A stretch of DNA of 64,000 nt from Bacteroidota bacterium (GTDB taxonomy: Bacteria > Bacteroidota > Bacteroidia > Flavobacteriales > Flavobacteriaceae). Each line of letters starts with the position of its first letter. Position 1 is the first letter of the stretch. Positions 51,745-60,666 of the stretch are shown piece by piece. A program made the translations under genes and the position numbers. The stretch is from NCBI GenBank assembly GCA_023386585.1, contig JAEWJM010000024.1, positions 1-64,000 on the forward strand, in the 5' to 3' direction. The notes beneath the pieces were generated by a model, which saw only the letters and a program-made list of their open reading frames with translations, did no database searches and had not been told where the DNA came from.

Positions 51745-52287
51745 TTAATGTGTTACGTGGCGGCCTTCCCTGATTTCTTCCACCATCTTTTTGTTGAACG
51801 CCGGAAGATCTTTTGGCGAGCGGCTCGTTACAAGTCCGTGATCAGTAACAACCTCGCTGTCGGTCCAATTTGCGCCGGCATTCTCAAGGTCCTTTCTCAC
51901 AGTATGATAGGATGTCATTTTCCGTCCTTCAACAACTTCGGCGTTGATCAACGTCCACGGGCCGTGACAAATGGCTGCAACCGGCTTATGATCCTGAAAA
52001 AATTCCTTTACGAATTCGATTGCTTTTTCATTGACACGCAGTTTGTCTGGATTCATGACGCCGCCCGGCAAGACCAAAGCATCGTAATCGGCAGCCTCAA
52101 CTTCGCCCAGTACACGGTCGACTTTATATTCACCGCCCCAGTTGCCATCGGCCCAGGCTTTGATCGTGCCACCTTCCGGAGAAACGATGTGCGCGGTCCA
52201 GCCTTGTTGCTCCAGATATTCCTTCGGCGATTTCAATTCACTTTCTTCAAATCCATTTGTTGCCAGGATGGCGATTTTCTTGCTCAT
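51745..52287 (-). CDS. DJ-1/PfpI-family protein
   Basis: A 180-residue cytoplasmic protein of the type 1 glutamine amidotransferase-like DJ-1/PfpI family. The reactive Cys is C107 in AAICHGPW, the nucleophile elbow typical of the PfpI branch, with H108 next to it and the acidic residue E15 or E16 in GFEESEL. Members act as glyoxalases, deglycases or peptidases; stress protection is the usual role. The ATG at 52287 is chosen because the extra 14 residues of the longer ORF are not family-like. Confidence 0.92.
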   Translation of the reverse strand: MSKKIAILATNGFEESELKSPKEYLEQQGWTAHIVSPEGGTIKAWADGNWGGEYKVDRVLGEVEAADYDALVLPGGVMNPDKLRVNEKAIEFVKEFFQDHKPVAAICHGPWTLINAEVVEGRKMTSYHTVRKDLENAGANWTDSEVVTDHGLVTSRSPKDLPAFNKKMVEEIREGRHVTH

Positions 52288-52372
52288 AATCAGTTTATTT
52301 TGAATTAAATACTGATTTGAAGTTACCAAAATAAGAGAAGGCCGTGTATTAAAGCGCTCTTAAAATAGACAT

Positions 52373-52398
52373 AAAAAAACCAGCCGTTTAGCTGGTTT
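52373..52398 (-). terminator. Terminator of clpB
   Basis: Stem AAACCAGC/GCTGGTTT (52377-52398) with loop CGTTTA; on the minus strand it runs into a T tract. It lies 16 bp after the clpB stop. Confidence 0.8.
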
Positions 52399-52414
52399 AC
52401 GTTTTGATTTCAGA

Positions 52415-55024
52415 TTACAATTCTTCGACCTGTTTGCTTTGATTGCGAAAAACGAGTTCGCCGTTGAAACTGTCCAACAGTATAATGCTGTCGGCACTGA
52501 TATTTCCGGAAAGCAATTCTTTCGACAACTTGTTCATCACTTCTCGCTGTATGATCCGTTTTACGGGCCGCGCGCCAAATTGCGGGTCGTAACCTTTATC
52601 GGCTAAATAGTCGATCGCTTCCGGAGTTGCATCCAGCGTAATGTTCTGCTGTGCCAGCAATTTGGTAACCGATTTCAATTGGAGTCCGACGATTTGCTTG
52701 ATATCGCTGGTGCTCAGCGGTGTAAACATCACGATTTCGTCGATCCGGTTAATGAATTCCGGGCGAACGGTTTGCTTCAGGAGCCCGAGCACTTCGGTTT
52801 TTGCAGCTTCCGTTGCAGCATCAATTCCGCCCTTCAGGTTTTCGAATTTCTCCTGAATGATCGCGCTTCCCATGTTCGAGGTCATGATGATGATCGTATT
52901 CTTGAAATCGGCCAATCGTCCTTTGTTGTCGGTCAGCCTTCCTTCATCAAGAACCTGTAGCAGGATATTGAACGTATCCGGATGTGCCTTTTCAATTTCG
53001 TCGAGCAAGACCACCGAATACGGCTTCCGTCGGACGGCTTCCGTAAGTTGCCCGCCTTCATCATAGCCCACATATCCCGGAGGCGCGCCCACGAGTCGGC
53101 TTACACTATGGCGCTCCTGATATTCACTCATGTCGATTCTGGTCAACGCATTTTCATCGTCAAAAAGATATTCGGCCAGCGCTTTTGCCAATTCGGTTTT
53201 TCCGACACCGGTCGTACCCAGAAATAGGAAAGATCCGATCGGTTTCTTGACGTCCTGTAAACCGGCGCGGCTTCTTCGTACTGCATCACTGATTGCTTCG
53301 ATCGCTTCCTCCTGCCCGACCACGCGTTTGTGAAGTTCTTCCTCGAGATGCAACAGCTTTTCGCGCTCGCCCTGCAGCATTTTCATAACCGGAACGCCAG
53401 TCCATTTGGCGACAACCTCGGCAATATCTTCGCGGGTTACTTCTTCCTTGATAAGCGAACTTCCAGCCTGGTTTTCGAGAAGCTGCTTTTGCAATTCGTC
53501 AAGCCGCGACTGTGCTTCCTTTATTTTACCGTACCTGATTTCTGCAACCTTTCCATAATCGCCATCTCGCTCTGCCCTTTCGGCTTCCGATTTAAATTCT
53601 TCAATTTCGGTTTTGACATTTTGGATATTATCAACCACATCCTTCTCCGAACGCCATCTGCTGTAGATTTCGTTGCGCTCTTCCTTCATGTTCGCCAGAT
53701 CGATTCCGAGCAATTTCAGCTTATTCTCATCATTTTCGCGCTTGATCGCTTCAATTTCGATTTCCAGCTGCATAATGCGCCGGTCGAGAACGTCCAATTC
53801 TTCCGGTTTGGAATTGATTTCCATCCGAAGTTTCGATGCCGCTTCGTCCATAAGGTCAATTGCCTTATCCGGTAAAAAACGTGAAGTTATGTAGCGCTGC
53901 GATAACTCGACCGAGGCGATGATGGCTTCGTCTTTAATTCGGACTTTATGATGGGTTTCGTATTTTTCCTTGATTCCACGCAAAATTGAGATTGCGCTTT
54001 CCGTATCGGGCTCGTCAACCATCACTTTTTGGAAACGCCGTTCAAGCGCTTTGTCCTTTTCAAAATATTTCTGGTATTCATCGAGCGTTGTTGCACCGAT
54101 TGCGCGAAGTTCACCACGGGCCAGTGCCGGTTTCAGGATATTTGCGGCATCCATCGCGCCTTCGCCACCGCCAGCACCGACAAGTGTATGTATTTCGTCA
54201 ATGAATAGCACGATATCGCCTTCGGCGGATGTGACTTCTTTCACGACTGATTTCAGCCTTTCCTCAAATTCACCTTTATATTTTGCTCCGGCAATGAGCG
54301 CGCCCATATCGAGCGAATACACGATTTTGTCTTTCAGGTTTTCAGGTACATCACCGTCAACTATTCGGTGTGCAAGCCCTTCGGCAATCGCTGTCTTCCC
54401 GACTCCCGGCTCACCAACAAGCATCGGGTTATTTTTCGTACGGCGGGTCAGGATTTGCAGCACGCGACGGATTTCTTCATCACGGCCGATGACCGGATCG
54501 AGCTTGCCATTGCGTGCCAGTTCGTTCAGGTTTTTTGCGTATTTATTCAGCGCATTATAGGTTTCCTCAGCCGATGCCGACGTCACACGATCACCCTTGC
54601 GGAGTTCGTCGATGGCAGCGCGAAGTCCCTTTTCTGTTACGCCCTGATCTTTCAGAATTTGCGAAACCTTGCTTTTGGAAGCAAATATCGCCAGAAGAAG
54701 ATGCTCGATCGAAACAAATTCGTCGTTCATCTTTTTGGATAATATCTCGGCGTCATTTAATGTTTTCGAGGCCTCGCGGCTGAATTGCAAGTCGGCGCCC
54801 GAAACTTTGGGAAAAGATTGAATAGTGCTGTCGAGGATTTGACGGAAAAGCGGCAGGTTGACATTCTGCTTTTTCAAAAGAAATGGCGCCACGTTCTCAT
54901 CGATCTCCAGAATGGATTTCATCAGGTGCTCGTTTTCAATCTGCTGCTGGCCTAGCGACTGCGTGAGCTGCTGCGCATGTTGAAGCGCTTCCTGTGACTT
55001 TGTTGTAAAATTATTTATGTTCAT
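52415..55024 (-). CDS. clpB: ATP-dependent chaperone ClpB
   Basis: An 869-residue AAA+ disaggregase that works with DnaK to rescue aggregated proteins. The N-domain spans about 1-145, NBD1 has Walker A GEPGVGKT (204-211), the coiled-coil middle domain spans about 400-525, and NBD2 has Walker A GTTGVGKT near residue 607 followed by VVLLDEIEKAHPD. Full length. The coiled-coil M domain separates it from ClpA/ClpC. No CIRCE-type inverted repeat or TAnnTTTG box was seen in the 120 bp upstream, so heat control is not visible. Confidence 0.97.
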   Translation of the reverse strand: MNINNFTTKSQEALQHAQQLTQSLGQQQIENEHLMKSILEIDENVAPFLLKKQNVNLPLFRQILDSTIQSFPKVSGADLQFSREASKTLNDAEILSKKMNDEFVSIEHLLLAIFASKSKVSQILKDQGVTEKGLRAAIDELRKGDRVTSASAEETYNALNKYAKNLNELARNGKLDPVIGRDEEIRRVLQILTRRTKNNPMLVGEPGVGKTAIAEGLAHRIVDGDVPENLKDKIVYSLDMGALIAGAKYKGEFEERLKSVVKEVTSAEGDIVLFIDEIHTLVGAGGGEGAMDAANILKPALARGELRAIGATTLDEYQKYFEKDKALERRFQKVMVDEPDTESAISILRGIKEKYETHHKVRIKDEAIIASVELSQRYITSRFLPDKAIDLMDEAASKLRMEINSKPEELDVLDRRIMQLEIEIEAIKRENDENKLKLLGIDLANMKEERNEIYSRWRSEKDVVDNIQNVKTEIEEFKSEAERAERDGDYGKVAEIRYGKIKEAQSRLDELQKQLLENQAGSSLIKEEVTREDIAEVVAKWTGVPVMKMLQGEREKLLHLEEELHKRVVGQEEAIEAISDAVRRSRAGLQDVKKPIGSFLFLGTTGVGKTELAKALAEYLFDDENALTRIDMSEYQERHSVSRLVGAPPGYVGYDEGGQLTEAVRRKPYSVVLLDEIEKAHPDTFNILLQVLDEGRLTDNKGRLADFKNTIIIMTSNMGSAIIQEKFENLKGGIDAATEAAKTEVLGLLKQTVRPEFINRIDEIVMFTPLSTSDIKQIVGLQLKSVTKLLAQQNITLDATPEAIDYLADKGYDPQFGARPVKRIIQREVMNKLSKELLSGNISADSIILLDSFNGELVFRNQSKQVEEL

Positions 55025-55049
55025 TCAGATTTTCATTTAAGTTTAACAA

Positions 55050-55076
55050 TTGAAGGATTGTATTTGTTTAAATTTG
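55050..55076 (+). promoter_or_regulatory. Weak candidate promoter for ytxJ
   Basis: TTG (55050-55052), 16 bases, TAAATTTG (55069-55076). The ATG is almost 100 bp further on, so a long leader would result. The spacing is short; support is moderate at best. Confidence 0.3.
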
Positions 55077-55174
55077 ATTAGCGCGGGTTTTCAATATTTA
55101 TTCCGATAAGTAAAATCTGACAAAAAGACATTTATAAACATTTCTACTTGACATCTTGTCGTAAAAGCAGACAT

Positions 55175-55582
55175 ATGAGCCTATTCAATAAAATATTTGG
55201 TGATTCAGACAATAAAGATAAGCAGGAAATGCACATCCGCTGGAAGTCTTTAACAGAAGTAAAACAGCTTGAACAGCTTCTCACCGATTCATTTGAAAAA
55301 CCAGTTTTTATTTTCAAACACAGCACCCGATGCAGCATCAGCCGAATGGCGCTACGGCAATTCGAAACACATTATCATTTGGGACCCGAAGAGGCCGACG
55401 GCTATTATCTCGATCTTTTGGAGCATCGGATGGTTTCTGATGCGGTCGCAGCAAGGCTTGAAATTACGCACCAATCGCCGCAGCTTATTTTGATACGCGA
55501 TGGCAAGTGTGTTTTTACGGAATCGCACGGTGAAATCGATGCTGAAGACCTTGAAAAACGAATCCACCATAAACCTGCTTAA
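55175..55582 (+). CDS. ytxJ: Bacillithiol system redox protein YtxJ
   Basis: A 135-residue thioredoxin-fold protein of the YtxJ (bacilliredoxin-like) family. The redox Cys is C53 in KHSTRCSISRMAL, and the cis-Pro region is THQSPQLILIRDG. YtxJ proteins reduce proteins mixed with bacillithiol; the thiol's synthesis genes (bshA/B/C) are not in the window. The start at 55175 is chosen for the family-like beginning MSLFNKIFG. A DinB-family gene follows after 2 bp and may belong to the same thiol pathway. Confidence 0.88.
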   Translation: MSLFNKIFGDSDNKDKQEMHIRWKSLTEVKQLEQLLTDSFEKPVFIFKHSTRCSISRMALRQFETHYHLGPEEADGYYLDLLEHRMVSDAVAARLEITHQSPQLILIRDGKCVFTESHGEIDAEDLEKRIHHKPA

Positions 55583-55584
55583 TC

Positions 55585-56082
55585 ATGAGCCTGATCGAAA
55601 TGCTATTGAAGGAAATGAATCAGGAAGCGGTAACCACGCGCAAATTCCTGTCGATAATCCCTGAAAATAAATTTGATTGGCAGCCTCACCCCAAAAGCAT
55701 GTCGATGCGATCGCTCGCCACGCACATCGCGGAGCTGCCTTCATGGGTTAGCCTTGCGCTTACTACGGATGAGCTTGATTTCGCCGCCGCACCTTACGAG
55801 CCGACCCGAATCGACTCGGTTGCCGACCTGTTGACCTTATTCGAAAAGTCGCTCAACGATGGCCGGTCGCAGTTGGTCCCAGAAAATGAATTGAAATTGC
55901 AGCAACCGTGGACGCTGCGTAATGGCGATACGATTTTTTCGACAACCTCGAAACTAGAGACAATCCGGCACGCATTTAACCAAATTACGCATCACCGTGC
56001 ACAGCTTGGTGTTTATTTGCGGCTTTTGGACGTTCCGGTGCCATCGAGCTATGGTCCGAGCGCCGACGATCCCGGATTTTAA
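55585..56082 (+). CDS. DinB-family protein
   Basis: A 165-residue four-helix bundle of the DinB/YfiT superfamily. Metal-binding His residues are visible in LATHIAEL (about residue 47) and FNQITHHRAQLGVYLR (about 130-145). Many DinB proteins are thiol-dependent transferases, using bacillithiol or mycothiol. Being 2 bp downstream of ytxJ fits a bacillithiol transferase role, which is inferred from position. Its TAA shares a TTAA with the stop of the convergent lipoprotein gene. Confidence 0.87.
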   Translation: MSLIEMLLKEMNQEAVTTRKFLSIIPENKFDWQPHPKSMSMRSLATHIAELPSWVSLALTTDELDFAAAPYEPTRIDSVADLLTLFEKSLNDGRSQLVPENELKLQQPWTLRNGDTIFSTTSKLETIRHAFNQITHHRAQLGVYLRLLDVPVPSSYGPSADDPGF

Positions 56083-57260
56083 CCCCGGATTTTATTCTTC
56101 GAAATTATCGTCTTAAGCTTTGCCTTCAGGTCTTCTCCCGTATCGTAAACCATTTGATCGCTTGGCGGGAAAGGCACGGGCCTTTTGTCGAAAAACTTAC
56201 GATAATCTTCTTCTACCGCTCGACGGTCGCCTTTGCAGGTTGCATAGATATTCTCGAAAATAAATTCGCTTGACAACGGAAAACTTTGCAGCAGGCGGTT
56301 GCTTTTGAAATCCAGGTAATCCACTTTTGCGGTCACCTGGCAAGCCTTGAACTGGCGGAATTCGTTGATTTTTGCGCGTACGGTCCGAATATCGTCAACC
56401 ATGACCGGATGGTCCAGGCTATCCAACACAACGTGCCCGTTCCTGTCTTTCAGTTTTTTGCGGCCGACTTTGATTTCCTTTTCACGAATCGATTCCTTTT
56501 CCTTTACCTGCTCCGGCGAAACCTGAATATCGCGGAAAGCCACCGCGATGGCATACTGATAGTCAATTCCTTTTTCCCTCCTGCTGTGGTAGGCGGTCCA
56601 TTTATCGTCGAGTCCCATCGTGCTAAAATCGAGCAAATCGCTTTGCAGCCGTGACGGAATCATCATATTGGTCTCGTTTTTCGTGTAAACCCATACGAAG
56701 TCCGTTCCGCGGAATCTGGCCTCGTCGGCGAGTTTCCTGCTGTCTTTGTAATTCGGGCTGATAGAATTGAGATACATCAGATCATCATAGATTTTTCTCG
56801 CTTCGTCCTTCTTGGCTGTTTTAAGGCTTTTCGATGCATTTCCATAAAGATATTCAGACAGCGCATTTTTACTGCTGACGATTTCATCGGAATAATTTTC
56901 GAAAGGAAACATCGCATTCCGGTTTTCCTTGATCAGCTTGAGCGGGAGCAACGGCCTGATCAGCTCCTGCCGATTGTTCATTTGCGTGTAAGTTTCGAAC
57001 AATTTCTCAAGGTTTGCCGTATTCGCATCCTTAGCTAACATTTCTATTTCTCGCATGTCGCGCTCTTTCGCCTTGGCAAACGCCTCTTCCAGCATATATA
57101 TGTATTCCTGTTTTCCTTTCTTTTCTTTATTGTTACGAAGACTGTTGACCGCAATTTCTATCGCATCGTCATAGTTGCCGGAATCGAGGTTTTTACGGGT
57201 TTGTTTTGCCGAGCACGAAACAATCAGCAGCGCCAAAAGAAGGCAGGTAATTTTGTTCAT
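56079..57260 (-). CDS. Lipoprotein with TPR-like helical repeats
   Basis: A 393-residue predicted lipoprotein. The lipobox is IVSCS with the modified Cys at 16. Residues about 18-190 are charged helices resembling TPR repeats (SGNYDDAIEIAVNSLRN, KKDEARKIYDDLMYL). The remainder contains short strands and conserved-looking segments such as DFVWVYTKNETNMMIP and KACQVTAKVDYLDF. The anchoring to a membrane is well supported; the function is not known. It converges on the DinB gene. Confidence 0.82.
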   Translation of the reverse strand: MNKITCLLLALLIVSCSAKQTRKNLDSGNYDDAIEIAVNSLRNNKEKKGKQEYIYMLEEAFAKAKERDMREIEMLAKDANTANLEKLFETYTQMNNRQELIRPLLPLKLIKENRNAMFPFENYSDEIVSSKNALSEYLYGNASKSLKTAKKDEARKIYDDLMYLNSISPNYKDSRKLADEARFRGTDFVWVYTKNETNMMIPSRLQSDLLDFSTMGLDDKWTAYHSRREKGIDYQYAIAVAFRDIQVSPEQVKEKESIREKEIKVGRKKLKDRNGHVVLDSLDHPVMVDDIRTVRAKINEFRQFKACQVTAKVDYLDFKSNRLLQSFPLSSEFIFENIYATCKGDRRAVEEDYRKFFDKRPVPFPPSDQMVYDTGEDLKAKLKTIISKNKIRG

Positions 57261-57309
57261 GGTATAAATTTTAACAAATATATTATTTTTCAGTTACTGG
57301 CAACCGGCC

Positions 57310-57334
57310 AAAAAAAACACCGCTATTGCGGTGC
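57310..57334 (-). terminator. Terminator of fahA
   Basis: Stem CACCGC/GCGGTG (57318-57333), loop TATT, with eight A on the plus strand to the left, read as a T run on the minus strand. It lies 22 bp after the fahA stop. Confidence 0.75.
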
Positions 57335-57355
57335 TTTGCTTTTTGAATTTTTCCT

Positions 57356-58639
57356 TCAGGCCCTGGAGAATGTCGGGATCAGCTTGTTGCAGACCTCGCC
57401 AAAACCAATCCGAACCTTTTCATTCTGGCAAAAGCCTTTGATCGTGATGCTGTCGCCGTCGTTGATAAATCTCCTTTCAGTACCGTCGCTCATTTTTAAT
57501 GGCTTTTTGCCCCCAAGCGTAAGTTCCAGCAACGAGCCCAGGCTGTCGTCGGTTGGGCCCGATATGGTGCCCGATCCCATCATGTCGCCCGAATTGACGC
57601 GGCAACCGTTTGAGGTATGGTGCGCCAGCTGCTGGTTCATTGTCCAGTACATATATTTGAAATTCGACCTGCTTATCACAATCGGTTCTGCATTCTCGGG
57701 TTGCATTGAAACTTCGAGGCATATGTCGAACGCATGCTTGCCGCGGATCTGTAAGTATGGAAGTGGCGTCGGCTCTTGCTTCGGACTCTTGGTGCGGAAT
57801 GGCTCCAGTGCATCCATGGTGACGATCCAGGGTGAAATTGATGTTGCAAAGTTTTTTGCCAAAAATGGCCCGAGCGGAACGTATTCCCATTTCTGGATGT
57901 CGCGCGCGCTCCAGTCGTTGAGCAATACCATTCCGAAAATGTAATCTTCTGCCTCGTGAACCGGGATGTTCTCACCCATTACGTTGGCGTCAGTGGTTAT
58001 GAAAGCGGTCTCGAGTTCAAAATCAACCATTCGCGATGGGCCGAAGACCGGCGTTTTTTCACCTGCAGGAAGTGTTTGTCCCATTGGCCTGTGAATAGGG
58101 ATTCCCGACGGAATTATCGTTGAGCTTCGTCCGTGATATCCAACCGGAATATGAACCCAGTTGGGAAGAAGTGCATTCTCAGGATCGCGGAACATTTTGC
58201 CCACGTTGGTTGCGTGCTCCTTACTTGAATAGAAATCGGTATAATCGCCAATCATCACCGGAAGCTGCATTTCGACTTCGTCAATATGAAAGATGACGGC
58301 ATCGCGATGACTAGCGTTATCCTGCAGTTTGTGATTCTTTTCGTCAAAAATCTCGGCAATTCGGTTGCGGACCAATCGCCACGTCTTTTTTCCGTCGGAG
58401 ATAAAGTCGTTCAGCGTGTCCTGCATGAACATGTCGTCGGTGAGCTCAATGCCTTCAAAATAACCCAGTTGCTGAAGCGCTCCGAGATCAATCGCACTGT
58501 CGCCGATGCGGGTACCGATCGTAATTACGTCATCTTTGGTCAGGAATACGCCGAACGGTATGTTTTGTATCGGAAAGTCACTGTTTTTCGGAACTTCAAG
58601 CCATGATTTACGACTTGGGTTGTTGGCTGTAATGGGCAT
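57356..58639 (-). CDS. fahA: Fumarylacetoacetase
   Basis: A 427-residue enzyme that hydrolyses fumarylacetoacetate to fumarate and acetoacetate, the last step of tyrosine degradation. The N-terminal SH3-like domain starts SWLEVPKNSDFPIQNIPFGVF. The catalytic domain has DYTDFYSSKEHATNVG, PVGYHGRSSTIIPSGIP, FELETAFI (metal Glu residues), LLNDWSARDIQKWEYVPLGPFLAKNF and GSGTISGPT. It is full length. Its promoter matches the consensus exactly. Other tyrosine-degradation genes are not in the window. Confidence 0.96.
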   Translation of the reverse strand: MPITANNPSRKSWLEVPKNSDFPIQNIPFGVFLTKDDVITIGTRIGDSAIDLGALQQLGYFEGIELTDDMFMQDTLNDFISDGKKTWRLVRNRIAEIFDEKNHKLQDNASHRDAVIFHIDEVEMQLPVMIGDYTDFYSSKEHATNVGKMFRDPENALLPNWVHIPVGYHGRSSTIIPSGIPIHRPMGQTLPAGEKTPVFGPSRMVDFELETAFITTDANVMGENIPVHEAEDYIFGMVLLNDWSARDIQKWEYVPLGPFLAKNFATSISPWIVTMDALEPFRTKSPKQEPTPLPYLQIRGKHAFDICLEVSMQPENAEPIVISRSNFKYMYWTMNQQLAHHTSNGCRVNSGDMMGSGTISGPTDDSLGSLLELTLGGKKPLKMSDGTERRFINDGDSITIKGFCQNEKVRIGFGEVCNKLIPTFSRA

Positions 58640-58674
58640 TTTTTGGGTTGAGTCTGGTTAGTTAAATGAGCTAT

Positions 58675-58704
58675 CAAATATAAAATTATGAATCATTGTA
58701 CCAA
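58675..58704 (-). promoter_or_regulatory. Promoter of fahA
   Basis: On the minus strand, TTG (58704-58702), exactly 19 bases, TATATTTG (58682-58675). This is the best match to the Bacteroidetes consensus in the window. It overlaps the divergent glyA promoter. Confidence 0.7.
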
Positions 58705-58722
58705 ACGTTTTTCGTATTTTTG
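58696..58722 (+). promoter_or_regulatory. Promoter of glyA
   Basis: TTG (58696-58698), 16 bases, TATTTTTG (58715-58722), 22 bp before the ATG at 58745. Its -33 part overlaps that of the fahA promoter, so the two promoters should interfere. Confidence 0.55.
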
Positions 58723-58744
58723 ACAGCAATTTAACGAATATACA

Positions 58745-60019
58745 ATGCGACGCGACGAAGAAATTTTTGACCTGATCCTTGAAGAGCAAGACAGACAGGT
58801 ACATGGACTTGAATTAATCGCCTCTGAAAATTTTGTCAGTGATGCCGTTCTTGAGGCAGCCGGCTCTGTCCTGACAAACAAATATGCCGAAGGCTATCCC
58901 GGAAAACGCTATTACGGCGGATGCGAGGTTGTGGATGTTGTGGAACAAATCGCCATAGACCGGGCAAAGGCGCTTTTTGGAGCGGAATATGTAAACGTCC
59001 AGCCGCATTCCGGGTCACAGGCAAACAGCGCCGTTTATTTTGCGTGCATTAAGCCGGGAGATAAAATTTTAGGTTTTGATTTGGCGCATGGCGGACACCT
59101 AACGCACGGTTCGCCGGTGAACTTCTCAGGAAAACTTTACAATCCCGTTTTTTATGGCGTCGACCGTGAAACCGGGATGCTGAATTATGATAAGATACAG
59201 GAAATCGCAACTGCCGAAAAGCCAAAAATGATTATCGCTGGCGCTTCGGCGTATTCGCGTGACATGGATTTCAAACGCTTCCGCGAAATTGCAGACAGCG
59301 TAGGCGCATTGCTGGTTGCTGATATTTCACACCCGGCGGGGCTGATTGCCAAAGGATTGATGAACGACCCAATTCCGCATTGCCATATTGTTACGACAAC
59401 AACTCATAAAACCCTTCGCGGGCCGCGCGGCGGAATGATTATGATGGGCAAGGATTTCGAAAATCCGTGGGGATTGAAGACACCGAAAGGCGAAACCAAG
59501 ATGATGTCGAACCTGCTTGACATGGCGGTTTTCCCGGGAAATCAAGGCGGTCCGCTGATGCACATCATCGCCGCGAAAGCAGTTGCATTCGGTGAAGCGC
59601 TTTCTGACGAGTTCTTTACTTATGCGATGCAAGTTCAGAAAAATGCCAAAGCGATGGCTGCGGCGTTTGTCGAAAAAGGCTACAACATCATTTCCGGCGG
59701 GACTGACAATCACATGATGCTGATTGATCTTCGCAATAAGAATATCACCGGAAAAGAAGCTGAAAACGCTTTGGTGAAAGCCGAAATCACTGTCAACAAA
59801 AATATGGTTCCGTTTGACGACAAATCGCCTTTTGTAACCTCTGGAATTCGAATTGGAACTGCAGCGATAACAACACGCGGACTCGTGGAAAACGATATGA
59901 AGCGAATTGTCGAACTGATCGATCGCGTTTTAATGAGCCACACCGACGAAGAGGTCATTGAATCGGTGGCTGATGAAGTCAACGAAATGATGAGCGAACG
60001 CGCGATTTTTGTTTTTTAA
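58745..60019 (+). CDS. glyA: Serine hydroxymethyltransferase
   Basis: A 424-residue PLP enzyme that interconverts serine and glycine while charging tetrahydrofolate with a one-carbon unit. The PLP lysine is K222 in TTTTHKTLRGPRGG. Other landmarks are LIASENF, NKYAEGYPGKRYYGGCEVVD, HSGSQANSAVY, and the PLP Asp in LLVADISHPAGL. Full length and cytoplasmic. Its promoter faces that of fahA. Confidence 0.97.
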   Translation: MRRDEEIFDLILEEQDRQVHGLELIASENFVSDAVLEAAGSVLTNKYAEGYPGKRYYGGCEVVDVVEQIAIDRAKALFGAEYVNVQPHSGSQANSAVYFACIKPGDKILGFDLAHGGHLTHGSPVNFSGKLYNPVFYGVDRETGMLNYDKIQEIATAEKPKMIIAGASAYSRDMDFKRFREIADSVGALLVADISHPAGLIAKGLMNDPIPHCHIVTTTTHKTLRGPRGGMIMMGKDFENPWGLKTPKGETKMMSNLLDMAVFPGNQGGPLMHIIAAKAVAFGEALSDEFFTYAMQVQKNAKAMAAAFVEKGYNIISGGTDNHMMLIDLRNKNITGKEAENALVKAEITVNKNMVPFDDKSPFVTSGIRIGTAAITTRGLVENDMKRIVELIDRVLMSHTDEEVIESVADEVNEMMSERAIFVF

Positions 60020-60072
60020 CCTAATCGCGTAAATCCTGAATCTAATTTCTTAGATCTAAACCAATTTAATAC

Positions 60073-60666
60073 ATGTCAGTTCTACGGCTGCAGCTTCCTA
60101 CCGATCCGCGGTGGGTAAATATTGTTGAGAAAAACATTTCGGAAATACTCACCGACCACGCCTGGTGTGAGCAAAAAGCGGCAACCAATGCCATTACGAT
60201 CGTTACGATCAATTCTGAATATCCCGATCTGGTAAAAGACATGCTCGCGCTCGCGAAGGAAGAGCTGGAGCATTTTGAGATGGTTCATGAATTGATCCAG
60301 CGGCGCGGCATGAAACTGGGCCGCGAGCGAAAAGACGAATACGTCAATGAATTGGCGCAATACATGAAACGCAGCAATAACGGAAGCCGCGTTTCCGGTT
60401 TGGTGGAGCGCTTGCTTTTTTCGGCGATGATCGAAGCACGAAGCTGCGAGCGATTCAAAGTGCTTTCTGAAAATATTGCAGATCCGGAGCTGGCCGACTT
60501 TTATCGCGAGCTCATGGAAAGCGAAGCCGGACATTACACAACCTTCATAACGTACGCCAGAAAATACGGCACGGGAATCGACGTCGAGAAACGCTGGCGG
60601 GAGTGGCTTGACTTTGAAGCCGAGGTGATCGCCGGATACGGAAAAAGCGAAACGATCCACGGATGA
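60073..60666 (+). CDS. miaE: tRNA hydroxylase MiaE
   Basis: A 197-residue diiron enzyme of the MiaE family, which hydroxylates the isopentenyl group of ms2i6A37 in tRNA. Ferritin-like iron ligands are visible in LAKEELEHFEMVHELI (ExxH), MIEARSCERFKVL (E) and MESEAGHYTTFI (ExxH). The opening LRLQLPTDPRWVNIVEKN is family-like. It is followed by an overlapping GNAT gene (ATGA), so the two are co-translated. Confidence 0.93.
   Translation: MSVLRLQLPTDPRWVNIVEKNISEILTDHAWCEQKAATNAITIVTINSEYPDLVKDMLALAKEELEHFEMVHELIQRRGMKLGRERKDEYVNELAQYMKRSNNGSRVSGLVERLLFSAMIEARSCERFKVLSENIADPELADFYRELMESEAGHYTTFITYARKYGTGIDVEKRWREWLDFEAEVIAGYGKSETIHG

Noticed and set aside
53970..54560. Plus-strand ORF of 196 codons over clpB
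   Set aside because: Antisense shadow of the conserved ClpB gene.
55025..55174. CIRCE or heat-shock operator upstream of clpB
   Set aside because: No TTAGCACTC-type inverted repeat is present; only a tiny GACA-TCT-TGTC dyad was seen, too short to support a call.
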